Source of the DNA: DASPUH01 sp035622975
GTDB lineage: Bacteria > Chloroflexota > Limnocylindria > Limnocylindrales > CSP1-4
Length of the DNA: 15,656 nt
NCBI GenBank assembly: GCA_035622975.1
Contig: DASPUH010000107.1
Coordinates: 1 to 15,656, forward strand
Direction: 5' to 3'
How positions within the stretch are numbered: the first letter of the stretch is position 1; each line of letters starts with the position of its first letter. A program made the position numbers and the translations under genes. The notes below the pieces were generated by a model. The model searched no databases, was not told the origin of the DNA, and saw nothing but the letters and a program-made list of their open reading frames with translations. Positions 1 through 6,222 of this stretch are shown one piece after another.

Positions 1-1044
1 GCCGCCAAGATGCGCGCCAGCTTCATCCTGCTGGGGCCGCTCCTGGCCCGCTTCGGGCGGGTCATCATCAGCAATCCCGGCGGCGACCGCATCGGGCGCC
101 GCCCGGTCAACCTCCATGTCGATGCCATGCGCGCCCTGGGCGCCGAGATCGAGTACCGCAACGGCTACTACTTCGCGCGGGCCCCCGGCCGCCTGCGCGC
201 AGCCCGCGTGACCTTCCCCGCGGTGAGCGTCATGGGCACCGAGAACGCCATGCTGGCGGCGACCCTGGCCGACGGCCGCACGACGATCCAGCCGGCGGCG
301 CAGGAGCCGGAGGTCGACGACCTGATGGGCTTCCTGTGCGCCATGGGCGCTGAGGTCTCGCGCACCGCGCCCGACACCATCGAGGTGGTCGGTCGGCGGC
401 GCCTTCGCGGCGCCAACTACCGCGTGGCGTCCGACCGCATCGAGGCTGGCACGTTCGTCGTGGCGGCCGCGGTGACCGGTGGCCAGCTGACGCTGGAGGA
501 GGCGCCCTGCGCCCAGCTGGGCTCGTTCCTTGACGTCGTCCACGATGTGGGCGTGGACCTGACCTGCCAGGACGACCGCATCGTGGTGCGCGGGGTGGAC
601 CCGGCCCTCAAGCCGTACCGCGCACGCGACATCACGACCGCGCCGTACCCGGGCCTGGCCACCGACCTGCAGCCGCCCACGTGCGTGCTGCTGACGCAGG
701 CCGAGGGTGTGAGTCAGGTCCACGAGACGATCTTCGAGGACCGCCTGGAGTACGTCGGCGAGCTCGTCCGCATGGGTGCCGACGTGACCCTGGCGGACGA
801 CCAGCACGCGCGCATCCGCGGCCGCACCGGCCTCCACGGCGCGGAGCTGGAGATCGGCGACCTGCGGGCCGGCGCCTCGCTGATCCTGGCCGCGCTCGCC
901 GCCGAGGGCACGTCCCTGATCCACGGTGAACACCACGTCCAGCGGGGGTATGAGAACATCGAGGGCAAGTTCCACGACCTCGGCGCCCACGTGACGCGCC
1001 TGCCCGAAGGGGCCTCCACGGAAGGATCTCCCGCCAGCGCATGA
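1..1044 (+). CDS. murA: UDP-N-acetylglucosamine 1-carboxyvinyltransferase, 5'-truncated by the window edge
   Basis: This enzyme transfers enolpyruvate from PEP to UDP-GlcNAc, the first committed cytoplasmic step of peptidoglycan synthesis. The frame is already open at base 1 (Ala-Ala-Lys precede the first ATG at 10), and the family is about 420 residues long, so roughly 70-90 N-terminal residues, including the active-site Lys22 region, lie upstream. Family blocks are clear: KMRASF near the start, the PGGxxIG loop (codons 76-93), MGTEN, DRIEAGTF, the TDLQ block with the catalytic Asp (E. coli Asp305) and DLRAGASL with the conserved Arg (E. coli Arg397). The loop reads PGGDRIGRRP, so the usual catalytic Cys (E. 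coli Cys115) is Asp, encoded at 85-87. This natural variant is known from Mycobacterium and Chlamydia and goes with fosfomycin insensitivity. The gene ends inside the mreB start (ATGA overlap), implying translational coupling. Confidence 0.96.
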   Translation, partial: AAKMRASFILLGPLLARFGRVIISNPGGDRIGRRPVNLHVDAMRALGAEIEYRNGYYFARAPGRLRAARVTFPAVSVMGTENAMLAATLADGRTTIQPAAQEPEVDDLMGFLCAMGAEVSRTAPDTIEVVGRRRLRGANYRVASDRIEAGTFVVAAAVTGGQLTLEEAPCAQLGSFLDVVHDVGVDLTCQDDRIVVRGVDPALKPYRARDITTAPYPGLATDLQPPTCVLLTQAEGVSQVHETIFEDRLEYVGELVRMGADVTLADDQHARIRGRTGLHGAELEIGDLRAGASLILAALAAEGTSLIHGEHHVQRGYENIEGKFHDLGAHVTRLPEGASTEGSPASA

Positions 1045-2030
1045 AGATCGGCATCGACCTCGGCACGGCCAACGTCCTCGTCTACGTCAAGGGCCGCGGC
1101 ATCGTCATCCAGGAGCCGTCGGTGGTCGCCGTGAGCGACGACAATCACATCGTGGCCGTGGGTGAGGACGCGCGCGAGATGATCGGCCGGACCCCCGTCA
1201 ACATCCGCGCCATCCGGCCCATGAAGGACGGCGTCATCGCCGACTACGTCATCACCGAGGCCATGCTGCGCTACTTCATCAAGAAGGCCGGCCGGGCCAT
1301 GACCAAGCCGGACGTCATGATCAGCGTGCCCTCGGGCGTCACCTCGGTGGAGAAGCGCGCCGTGCGGGACGCGGCCCTCAAGGCCGGCGCGCGCGAGGCG
1401 TACCTCATCGAGGAGCCGCTGGCGGCGGCGATCGGGGCCAACGTGCCCATCAGCGGCCCCTCGGGCAACCTCATCATCGACATCGGCGGCGGCACGACCG
1501 AGATCGCCGTGATCGCCCTCGGTGGCATCGTCGTCAGCTCGTCCGTGCGCGTGGGCGGCAATCGCTTCGACGACGCCATCGCCAACTACGTGCGCAAGAA
1601 GTACAACCTCATGATCGGCGAGCGGACCGCGGAGGAGGTCAAGATCCAGATCGGCGCGGCGTTGCCGCTGGAGCGCGAGCTGCACATGGAAGTGCGCGGG
1701 CGCGACCTCATCGCCGGCCTGCCGCGGACCATCCCGCTGACCAGCGCGGAAGTCATGGAGGCGCTGGAGCAACCCCTCCAGCAGGTCGTGACGGCCGTCC
1801 GTCACGTGCTGGAGGAGACGCCCCCCGAGCTGTCCAGCGACATCATCGACAAGGGCATGGTCATGTCCGGTGGCGGGGCGCTGCTGCGCAACATCGACCG
1901 CCTCCTGACCCAGGTCACCGGCGTGCCCTGCCACGTCGCGGAGACACCGCTGGACTGCGTGGCGCTGGGCACCGGACTGGCGCTGGAACACTTCGACTTC
2001 TTCAAGAAGTCGCTCGTCCAGCGCGTCTGA
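1041..2030 (+). CDS. mreB: Rod-shape-determining actin homologue MreB/Mbl
   Basis: This is a bacterial actin that polymerises under the membrane and guides the elongation cell-wall machinery. At 329 residues it is near full family length (E. coli about 347). Phosphate-1 motif DLGTAN is at residues 6-11, the IEEPLAAAIGA block with the catalytic Glu at about 122-132, phosphate-2 IDIGGGTTE at 146-154, and the adenosine motif MSGGGALL at 275-282. The start overlaps the murA stop (ATGA). A purine-rich GGAAGGA sits at 1020-1026, rather far (14 nt) from the ATG, so coupling probably matters more than a free ribosome site. mreC, mreD, rodA and pbp genes do not follow, so this could be an Mbl-like solo copy. 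A murA gene close to an mreB/mbl-type gene also occurs in Bacillus (murAA...mbl), which supports an envelope-synthesis unit. Confidence 0.96.
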   Translation: MKIGIDLGTANVLVYVKGRGIVIQEPSVVAVSDDNHIVAVGEDAREMIGRTPVNIRAIRPMKDGVIADYVITEAMLRYFIKKAGRAMTKPDVMISVPSGVTSVEKRAVRDAALKAGAREAYLIEEPLAAAIGANVPISGPSGNLIIDIGGGTTEIAVIALGGIVVSSSVRVGGNRFDDAIANYVRKKYNLMIGERTAEEVKIQIGAALPLERELHMEVRGRDLIAGLPRTIPLTSAEVMEALEQPLQQVVTAVRHVLEETPPELSSDIIDKGMVMSGGGALLRNIDRLLTQVTGVPCHVAETPLDCVALGTGLALEHFDFFKKSLVQRV

Positions 2031-2040
2031 GGCCGGCCGC

Positions 2041-2781
2041 GTGCCCGTCCCGGGCGAGCCCGCCGCGACCTCGCGGGGGCAGGCCTTCGTGGACCTGCAC
2101 TGCCACAGCTCGGCCTCCTTTGACTCGCTGAGCCGGCCAGCCGACCTCGTCAGGGTGGCCGCCGAGCGCGGCCTGACCCACCTCGCCATCACCGATCACG
2201 AGCGGCTCGACGGCGCCCTGGAGGGCCGCGCGCGCGCCCCGGCGGGCCTGACCGTCATCATCGGCGAGGAGATCCGCAGCGCCGACGGTGACGTGCTGGG
2301 CCTGTTCCTGCAGGAGGCCGTGGGGCCAGGGCTATCGGCGGCGGAGACCATCGACGCGATCCATGCCCAGGGCGGGCTGGCCGGACTGCCGCATCCCTTC
2401 GATCGCTACCGCCACTCGGGCCTCAGGGGCGACCGCGAGGCGGCCCTGGGGGCGTTCACCGGGAAGCTGGACTTCATCGAGGCCTACAACGCGCGGGCCG
2501 CGTTCGGCGACGCCAACGAGCGGGCGGCGCAGTTCGCCCTGCGCAATGGGCTGCCCGGGGTCGCCTCGAGCGATGCCCACTCGCTGCTCGAAGTCGGGGT
2601 CGCCTGTACCATCGTCCCGGGTCCCATCGAGACCCCTGACCAGCTGCGGGCGGCCCTGGCGCAGGCCACGCTGATGCCCGGCCATGCCTCATACCTCGTG
2701 CGAGGCCTCACACCGCTTGCCAAGCTCATCAACCGGACCCGCGGCAACCGTCGACTCGGTCCGCTCCCGCCTCCTCGCTGA
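2041..2781 (+). CDS. PHP-domain metal-dependent phosphoesterase
   Basis: This 246-residue protein of the polymerase-and-histidinol-phosphatase family is a small stand-alone hydrolase of phosphoester bonds (some relatives cleave nucleoside 3',5'-bisphosphates or RNA ends). The PHP metal-binding motifs occur in order: DLHCHS with His20 and His22, Asp28, ITDH (Asp52-His53), GEE (Glu76/77), LPHPFD (His118) and SSDAH (Asp178-His180). The substrate cannot be told from sequence. I use GTG 2041, 10 bp after the mreB stop. No Shine-Dalgarno is evident, and an internal GTG at 2089 would remove a poorly conserved-looking N-terminus but would start very close to the first His motif. The Arg/Pro-rich C-terminus (about 232-246) lies outside the domain. 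It sits in line with murA-mreB, so co-transcription is likely. Confidence 0.9.
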   Translation: MPVPGEPAATSRGQAFVDLHCHSSASFDSLSRPADLVRVAAERGLTHLAITDHERLDGALEGRARAPAGLTVIIGEEIRSADGDVLGLFLQEAVGPGLSAAETIDAIHAQGGLAGLPHPFDRYRHSGLRGDREAALGAFTGKLDFIEAYNARAAFGDANERAAQFALRNGLPGVASSDAHSLLEVGVACTIVPGPIETPDQLRAALAQATLMPGHASYLVRGLTPLAKLINRTRGNRRLGPLPPPR

Positions 2782-2788
2782 GCGCCCC

Positions 2789-2806
2789 CGCCGCGTCGTC
2801 GCGGCG
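2789..2806. other. GC-rich hairpin between the PHP gene and the flippase gene
   Basis: A perfect inverted repeat, CGCCGCG-TCGT-CGCGGCG, fills most of the 30-bp gap between the PHP stop (2781) and the ATG at 2812. A 7-bp all-GC stem with a 4-nt loop should be stable in mRNA. It leaves no room for a Shine-Dalgarno and has no T-run, so it may be an intercistronic hairpin, a weak terminator or an RNA-stability element rather than an intrinsic terminator. Its role is inferred. Confidence 0.4.
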
Positions 2807-2811
2807 CGCCC

Positions 2812-3906
2812 ATGAGCCCCTCCTTCGAGCCGGCCACGACCGACCAGGCGACCGAGGGCGCCGACACCTCGGCTGAGGTCTCGGCCGACCAGCTCTCGCT
2901 CGTGCGCCGGCTGCGCAGCCCCCGCACCATCGTCTCGCTGGCGGTGCCGCTGGTGCTGATCGTGCTCCTCGCGCGCTCCCTGCCGGGCTTCCAGCTGGAC
3001 CAGCTGCCGTCGCGCATCCTGGCCGCCAACCCGTGGTTGCTCCTCGCCGCGTTCGGCATCTACTACGTCGGGTTTCCCATGCGCGGCTATCGCTGGACGC
3101 TCCTCCTGCGCAGCGCCGGCACCCGCCTGTCGACCCGCGATTCGACGGAGATCGTGTTCATCAGCTGGATGGTCAACTGCCTCGTGCCGGCCAAGCTGGG
3201 CGACGTCTACCGGGCCTACCTGCTGCGGATGAACCAGCACGTGTCGACCAGCCGCACGCTGGGCACGGTCTTCATCGAGCGCGTGCTGGACCTCTTCGCC
3301 ATCGCCGTGCTCGGCCTCGCCGCCGGGTTCTGGAGCTTCCGCAATGGCTTCGACCCGTACGTCACATTCGTGCTCGGTCTGGGCGTCGCCGTGGTGGTGG
3401 TGCTGGCGGTGGCGCTGCTGACGTTGCGCAACTTCGGCCGGCGCATCCTGGTCCGGCTGCCCGTGCCGCACACGGTCGTGGAGCTCTACGACCGCTTCGA
3501 AGAGGGCTTCTTCAGCCTCAAGGCGCGCAGCCTGCCGCGCCTGGGGTTCCTGACCGGGTTGATCTGGTCGACCGAGGCCATGCGCCTGTGGTTCGTCATC
3601 GCCGCCCTGGGCTACGCCGATGTCCGGATGGGCGTGTCGGGGGTCTTCTTCGTGGCGCTGGCGGCCTCGCTGCTGACCGCCGTGCCGCTCACGCCGGGTG
3701 GCCTGGGGGTGGTGGAGGCAGGCATGGTCGGCATCCTGACCTACATCTACGGCGTGCCGCAGGGGGAGGCGCTCACCATCGCCCTGGTCGACCGGTCCAT
3801 CAGCATCCTGTCGGTCGTCGTGCTCGGGGCGGTCGTCTACGTGGTCTCCAGCAAGACCAAGGTCATCCGCCGCCCGATCGCACCAGCTGCGGCGCCAACG
3901 CCGTAG
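2812..3906 (+). CDS. Flippase-like integral membrane protein (YbhN/AglD, UPF0104; lysylphosphatidylglycerol synthase TM-region type)
   Basis: This 364-residue polytopic membrane protein has a hydrophilic N-tail (1-38) followed by about eight hydrophobic segments (for example 39-55, 74-88, 161-175, 184-204, 274-292, 300-315, 331-346). Family hallmarks are visible: PAKLGDVYRAYLL at 126-138, the FIER/LDL block at 154-161 and TPGGLGVVEAG at 294-304. Members are proposed to move or help move lipid-linked compounds across the membrane. The same fold forms the flippase half of MprF, but the soluble aminoacyl-transferase half is absent here, so this is not an MprF synthase. Its position behind murA and mreB suggests a role in envelope lipids or lipid-linked sugars (inference). 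The last few residues are Ala/Pro-rich. No Shine-Dalgarno is seen before the ATG; a hairpin occupies that space. Confidence 0.88.
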   Translation: MSPSFEPATTDQATEGADTSAEVSADQLSLVRRLRSPRTIVSLAVPLVLIVLLARSLPGFQLDQLPSRILAANPWLLLAAFGIYYVGFPMRGYRWTLLLRSAGTRLSTRDSTEIVFISWMVNCLVPAKLGDVYRAYLLRMNQHVSTSRTLGTVFIERVLDLFAIAVLGLAAGFWSFRNGFDPYVTFVLGLGVAVVVVLAVALLTLRNFGRRILVRLPVPHTVVELYDRFEEGFFSLKARSLPRLGFLTGLIWSTEAMRLWFVIAALGYADVRMGVSGVFFVALAASLLTAVPLTPGGLGVVEAGMVGILTYIYGVPQGEALTIALVDRSISILSVVVLGAVVYVVSSKTKVIRRPIAPAAAPTP

Positions 3907-3911
3907 CGGGT

Positions 3912-4048
3912 CGCGGGCGGTCCGGCCGCGTCGAACGCTCCGGCCGCGTCCGGCGGTCCAGCCGCGTCCGGCGGTCCGGCGGTCCAGCCGCGTCCGGCGG
4001 TCCGGCGGCGCGCGCTCCGGCGGCGCGCGCTCCGGCGGCGCGCGGCCC
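3912..4048. repeat. GC-rich tandem repeat tract
   Basis: Just after the flippase stop the sequence becomes almost pure G and C and repetitive. A 26-bp unit beginning TCCAGCCGCG occurs twice back to back without a mismatch (3957-3982 and 3983-4008). A 15-bp unit CGCGCGCTCCGGCGG follows twice perfectly (4009-4023, 4024-4038) with a partial third copy. The leading block (3912-3933) is repeated exactly at 5261-5282, on the other side of the XRE gene. Reading frames through the tract give only Arg/Gly/Pro/Ala-rich shadows, so it looks non-coding. The rest of the gap, 4049-4223, holds two small palindromes listed separately and no gene I can support. Confidence 0.85.
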
Positions 4049-4077
4049 ACCGGTTCGAGGCGGCACGCCCAATGTTT

Positions 4078-4092
4078 GAACATGCGATGTTC
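4078..4092. promoter_or_regulatory. Inverted repeat GAACAT-GCG-ATGTTC
   Basis: This perfect 6-bp dyad with a 3-bp spacer can also be read as GAAC-N7-GTTC. It lies in the gap between the repeat tract and the end of the XRE gene. A second GAAC-N7-GTTC element follows about 130 bp away. It is possibly a protein-binding site, with no direct evidence. Confidence 0.35.
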
Positions 4093-4208
4093 GCAGCGTG
4101 GGCTGTCGGGGCCATCCGGCCTCGCGTGTCGGGGCTCGTCGGTCGTTTCGAGCGCACCAAGCACGGATCAACGACAGAGCCGGGCTGGTGGTCGGCTCCT
4201 CCCCTGCA

Positions 4209-4227
4209 GTGAACGTCCGAGGTTCAC
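4209..4227. promoter_or_regulatory. Inverted repeat GTGAAC-N7-GTTCAC at the 3' end of the XRE gene
   Basis: Perfect 6-bp arms are separated by 7 bp and overlap the stop codon of the minus-strand XRE gene (stop at 4224-4226). It shares the GAAC-N7-GTTC core with the element at 4078-4092. It could be a short terminator stem, but there is no T-run in the direction of transcription, so an operator-like site is equally possible. Confidence 0.35.
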
Positions 4228-4877
4228 AACACGACGATCCCGTTGGCGCCCGGGTCGCGGCCGGCGGTGAGGGCGGCCATCACGGCCCGCGTGTCGAGCG
4301 GGAAGTCACCGCGCAGGACCTCGCGTGCCTCGCGCAGCGCTCGGCGGTTGTGGTCCGTATCGGCCACGGCCAGGATCAGCCGGTCAACGACGCCCGCCGC
4401 GAACTTGGCGTGGGCACGGCGTGCCTGGGCCTGGATGTCGTAGAGGCGGGTCTCGGCCTCGCAGGCGATGGCGACGCCATCCTTGCTCGCCACGGCGTCC
4501 CACCAGCGGTGATCGACCGGACTGACCTGGACCTCGACATGCCACGCCCACGCGGCCTGGAGCACGCGGCGACGGTAGCGCAGAAGCAACCGCAGGTGAC
4601 CCGCGTCCCGGATCGGCGAATCGCCCGGGTAGGCTCGCAGCCGCAGGTCCAGCCCGACCACGGCCGCGACCCGTGCCAGCAGGCGCGGTGGCGGCTCCGC
4701 CACCCGCCCGAGCTCGAGCCGCCCGACCTCCTGGCCCGTGATGCCCGCGTGTCGGCCCACCACTGCCTGGCTGAGTCCGCCCGAGATCCTCGCGCGCCGG
4801 ATCTCCTCCCCGGCGAGACGCAGGTCGGCTTGCATCCGCGAGTTCGCTCGAGCCACGGAACCCTCGCGCACCGACAT
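4224..4877 (-). CDS. XRE-family helix-turn-helix protein with an uncharacterised C-terminal domain (possible restriction-endonuclease-like fold)
   Basis: 217 residues from the chosen ATG at 4877, which has AGGA 7 nt upstream. The frame stays open to an ATG at 5033, but that extension is low-complexity and unsupported, and the ATG at 4835 lacks a ribosome site. Residues about 20-75 are a Cro/C1-type HTH (GEEIRRAR, GLSQAVVGRHAGITGQEVGRLE). Residues 90-217 form an alpha/beta domain: a helix at 90-105, then strands with WWDAV (Asp127) and ACEAET (Glu140, Glu142), a helix, and strand LILAVADT (168-174), ending DPGANGIVVL. The Asp then Glu-x-Glu spacing after a helix recalls PD-(D/E)xK nucleases with an ExE active site (BamHI style), but this is inference. 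I recall similar proteins in Chloroflexota and Actinomycetota, annotated only as HTH regulators. It is isolated between GC-rich repeats with no partner gene on its strand. Confidence 0.8.
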   Translation of the reverse strand: MSVREGSVARANSRMQADLRLAGEEIRRARISGGLSQAVVGRHAGITGQEVGRLELGRVAEPPPRLLARVAAVVGLDLRLRAYPGDSPIRDAGHLRLLLRYRRRVLQAAWAWHVEVQVSPVDHRWWDAVASKDGVAIACEAETRLYDIQAQARRAHAKFAAGVVDRLILAVADTDHNRRALREAREVLRGDFPLDTRAVMAALTAGRDPGANGIVVL

Positions 4878-5136
4878 CCGCACATCCTGGTGGGCCCCGC
4901 TTGGCGGTCGCTTCGTTGAGGCGAGCCGGTCGGTCCAGGCCGGGTCGGCCAGCGGACCGCCTGGTGCGAGACCAACCGCAAGCCGTACGCCCGACGTTCG
5001 CTGCAGGGACGGAGCCCGATCTGGACCTGCCATCGGTGACGCATGACCGCTGAGTTGAACGGTGGGTGCACGATCCGTGGGGGGAGGGCGGCGGCCGTCG
5101 CACTCCGTCGTCGCAGTGAGCGTGACGGTTTCAAGT

Positions 5137-5282
5137 GGGCGAGGCTGCCTCAGCCAGAGGGCGAGGCCGCCCGCGTGCGGGGCCGCCCGCGGGCGGGGCT
5201 GCCTCAGTCAGGAGGGCGAGGCTGCCCGGCCGAGCCAGCAGGGCCTGCCAGAAGGCCGCCCGCGGGCGGTCCGGCCGCGTCG
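5137..5282. repeat. GC-rich direct repeats with palindromic cores upstream of the small membrane protein gene
   Basis: An imperfect direct repeat of about 37-38 bp occurs at 5137-5173 and 5191-5228 (three substitutions and one inserted G). Each copy has internal GGCGAGGC(T/C)GCC motifs. A perfect 14-bp palindrome CCGCCCGCGGGCGG lies at 5183-5196 and again at 5256-5269. The 22-bp block at 5261-5282 is identical to 3912-3933. The gap 4878-5301 is otherwise empty: in 4878-5136 I see no gene, repeat or convincing promoter beyond the AGGA site of the XRE gene. An open frame through it (from 5062) has low-complexity Arg/Gly/Pro composition and is not credible as protein. Confidence 0.75.
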
Positions 5283-5301
5283 GGCATACCATCTGCAGCC
5301 C

Positions 5302-5586
5302 ATGAGCGGTCCGCAAGCCATCTTCGCCCTGCTGTCGGTCGCCCCGGGCGCGATCCTCGCGGTGATCGGCTTCGCGCTGAGCCTCCGTGAAGCCCTGCGT
5401 TCGGGCCAGGAGTCGCGACTCGGCCTCAAGCTCAACGCCGTCGGGGCTGGCCTGGTCTTCCTGGTCCCGGGGGCGGGCCTGATCGCGTTGGTCATCATCG
5501 GTGTGCTGGTGTGGCCGGCCGCGGTGGGCGGCCTGGCGGGCATCGGGACGGGCGTCGCGATCCTGGCACCGCTCGGGTCCACCTGA
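5302..5586 (+). CDS. Small hydrophobic membrane protein of unknown function
   Basis: 94 residues with a short polar start, then hydrophobic stretches at about 5-29, 46-68 and 70-90 separated by a charged loop (SLREALRSGQESRLGLKLN, about 27-45), so two or three membrane passes. I do not recognise a family. Coding is supported by strong third-position G/C preference, which begins at the ATG and contrasts with the low-complexity repeat upstream. The frame could be extended back to 5062, but that part is repeat-derived. No Shine-Dalgarno is seen. TACCAT at 5287-5292, 9 bp before the ATG, fits a -10 element for a leaderless or nearly leaderless message, as seen for other genes in this window. It converges on the small XRE gene across a 115-bp gap. 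Confidence 0.6.
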   Translation: MSGPQAIFALLSVAPGAILAVIGFALSLREALRSGQESRLGLKLNAVGAGLVFLVPGAGLIALVIIGVLVWPAAVGGLAGIGTGVAILAPLGST

Positions 5587-5622
5587 GGCGGCTCTGCCCG
5601 GTCGGGGTTCGTGAACGCCGGA

Positions 5623-5690
5623 TGCCGGCCCCCAGCGGCCGGCACCCGGAGAGGATCGGTTCGGTTGTCAGCGTCGGCGCCGTGGCGCCG
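5623..5690. terminator. Two GC-rich hairpins between convergent genes
   Basis: The 115-bp gap between the stop of the small membrane protein (5586) and the stop of the minus-strand XRE gene (5702) holds two perfect dyads: TGCCGGCC-CCCAGC-GGCCGGCA (5623-5644) and CGGCGCC-GT-GGCGCCG (5675-5690). Position between convergent genes suits a bidirectional terminator, but neither is followed by a clear T-run on either strand, so the call rests on location and stem strength alone. Confidence 0.4.
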
Positions 5691-5701
5691 CCAGGGGTAG
5701 G

Positions 5702-6124
5702 TCAGTTGCGCTTCGGGAAGCGGGTCAGGCTGGCCGCACCCACGGTCACGGCGGCCGGCGATGGGCGAGCGGCGAGGCGCCGCATGCGCACCGCCAGGTA
5801 GTACTCCATGACCTGGCGCACCTGCGCCTCGGAGAGGTAGTCGTCCGACCGCAACGAGTACTCCACGCGCGCCGTGGGGTTGGTCGCGGCAGTCGCGACG
5901 AGCCCGAAGTACTGCGGCGTGTCGGCCTCATCGTGGATCTCGCGGAGGCCACGGGCCAGCTTGGTCGCGGTGCCCAGGGACGGCGTGCGGTCGCCTCGGA
6001 TCAGGCGGGAGATCGTCGAGTGATCAACGCCCGACTGCTGGGCCAGCTGCCGCTGGGACATCTTCTTGGCCTTCAGCTGCGAGCGCAGCCATTCGTTGAA
6101 GGCTCGACCGTTCTGGACGCTCAT
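5702..6124 (-). CDS. Small XRE-family transcriptional regulator
   Basis: 140 residues from the ATG at 6124. Residues about 10-62 are a Cro/C1-type HTH: KMSQRQLAQQSGVDHSTISRL contains the turn and recognition helix, followed by IRGDRTPSL, typical of the domain's helix 4. The C-terminal part (about 88-118) is helical and charged (SEAQVRQVMEYYLAVRMRRL), possibly a dimerisation helix. The tail TRFPKRN is basic. No toxin gene or other partner is adjacent. A frame extension to 6262 exists, but it reads through what looks like promoter DNA: TATATC (minus strand, 6197-6192) could be a -10 giving a leader of about 60 nt, and an 8-4-8 inverted repeat lies just upstream at 6223-6242. Self-regulation through that dyad is a plausible inference. 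Confidence 0.82.
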   Translation of the reverse strand: MSVQNGRAFNEWLRSQLKAKKMSQRQLAQQSGVDHSTISRLIRGDRTPSLGTATKLARGLREIHDEADTPQYFGLVATAATNPTARVEYSLRSDDYLSEAQVRQVMEYYLAVRMRRLAARPSPAAVTVGAASLTRFPKRN

Positions 6125-6222
6125 GCGCGGCTTACGGACCCTCGAGCGGACCGGGATGACAGGGGCATCATCCGAGCCGTGGCAGGGCGTCGATATAGGT
6201 CCTTGGTACCCCGCGTCCCGCG

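Noticed and set aside
2812..3906. MprF (lysylphosphatidylglycerol synthase)
   Set aside because: Only the flippase-like membrane part is present; the C-terminal aminoacyl-transferase domain is missing.
4078..4092. A LexA/SOS box
   Set aside because: The half-sites GAAC/GTTC match, but the spacing is 7 bp instead of the 4 bp of the Gram-positive-type SOS box.
714..4164. Long minus-strand frames (714-2192 and 2689-4164) opposite mreB and the flippase-like gene
   Set aside because: Low-complexity composition with no domain; explained by high G+C at third positions of the plus-strand genes.
4878..5033. N-terminal extension of the XRE/nuclease-like gene to ATG 5033
   Set aside because: The extension has no family-like sequence and no ribosome site; the ATG at 4877 has AGGA at good spacing.
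5137..5228. A CRISPR-like array
   Set aside because: Only two imperfect copies with an 18-bp gap, GC-rich throughout, and no cas genes nearby.
5062..5301. Upstream extension of the small membrane protein gene
   Set aside because: It is made from the GC-rich repeat tract and is low-complexity.
5623..5690. Classical intrinsic terminators
   Set aside because: Stems are strong but no T-run follows on either strand, so only a tentative terminator call was kept.
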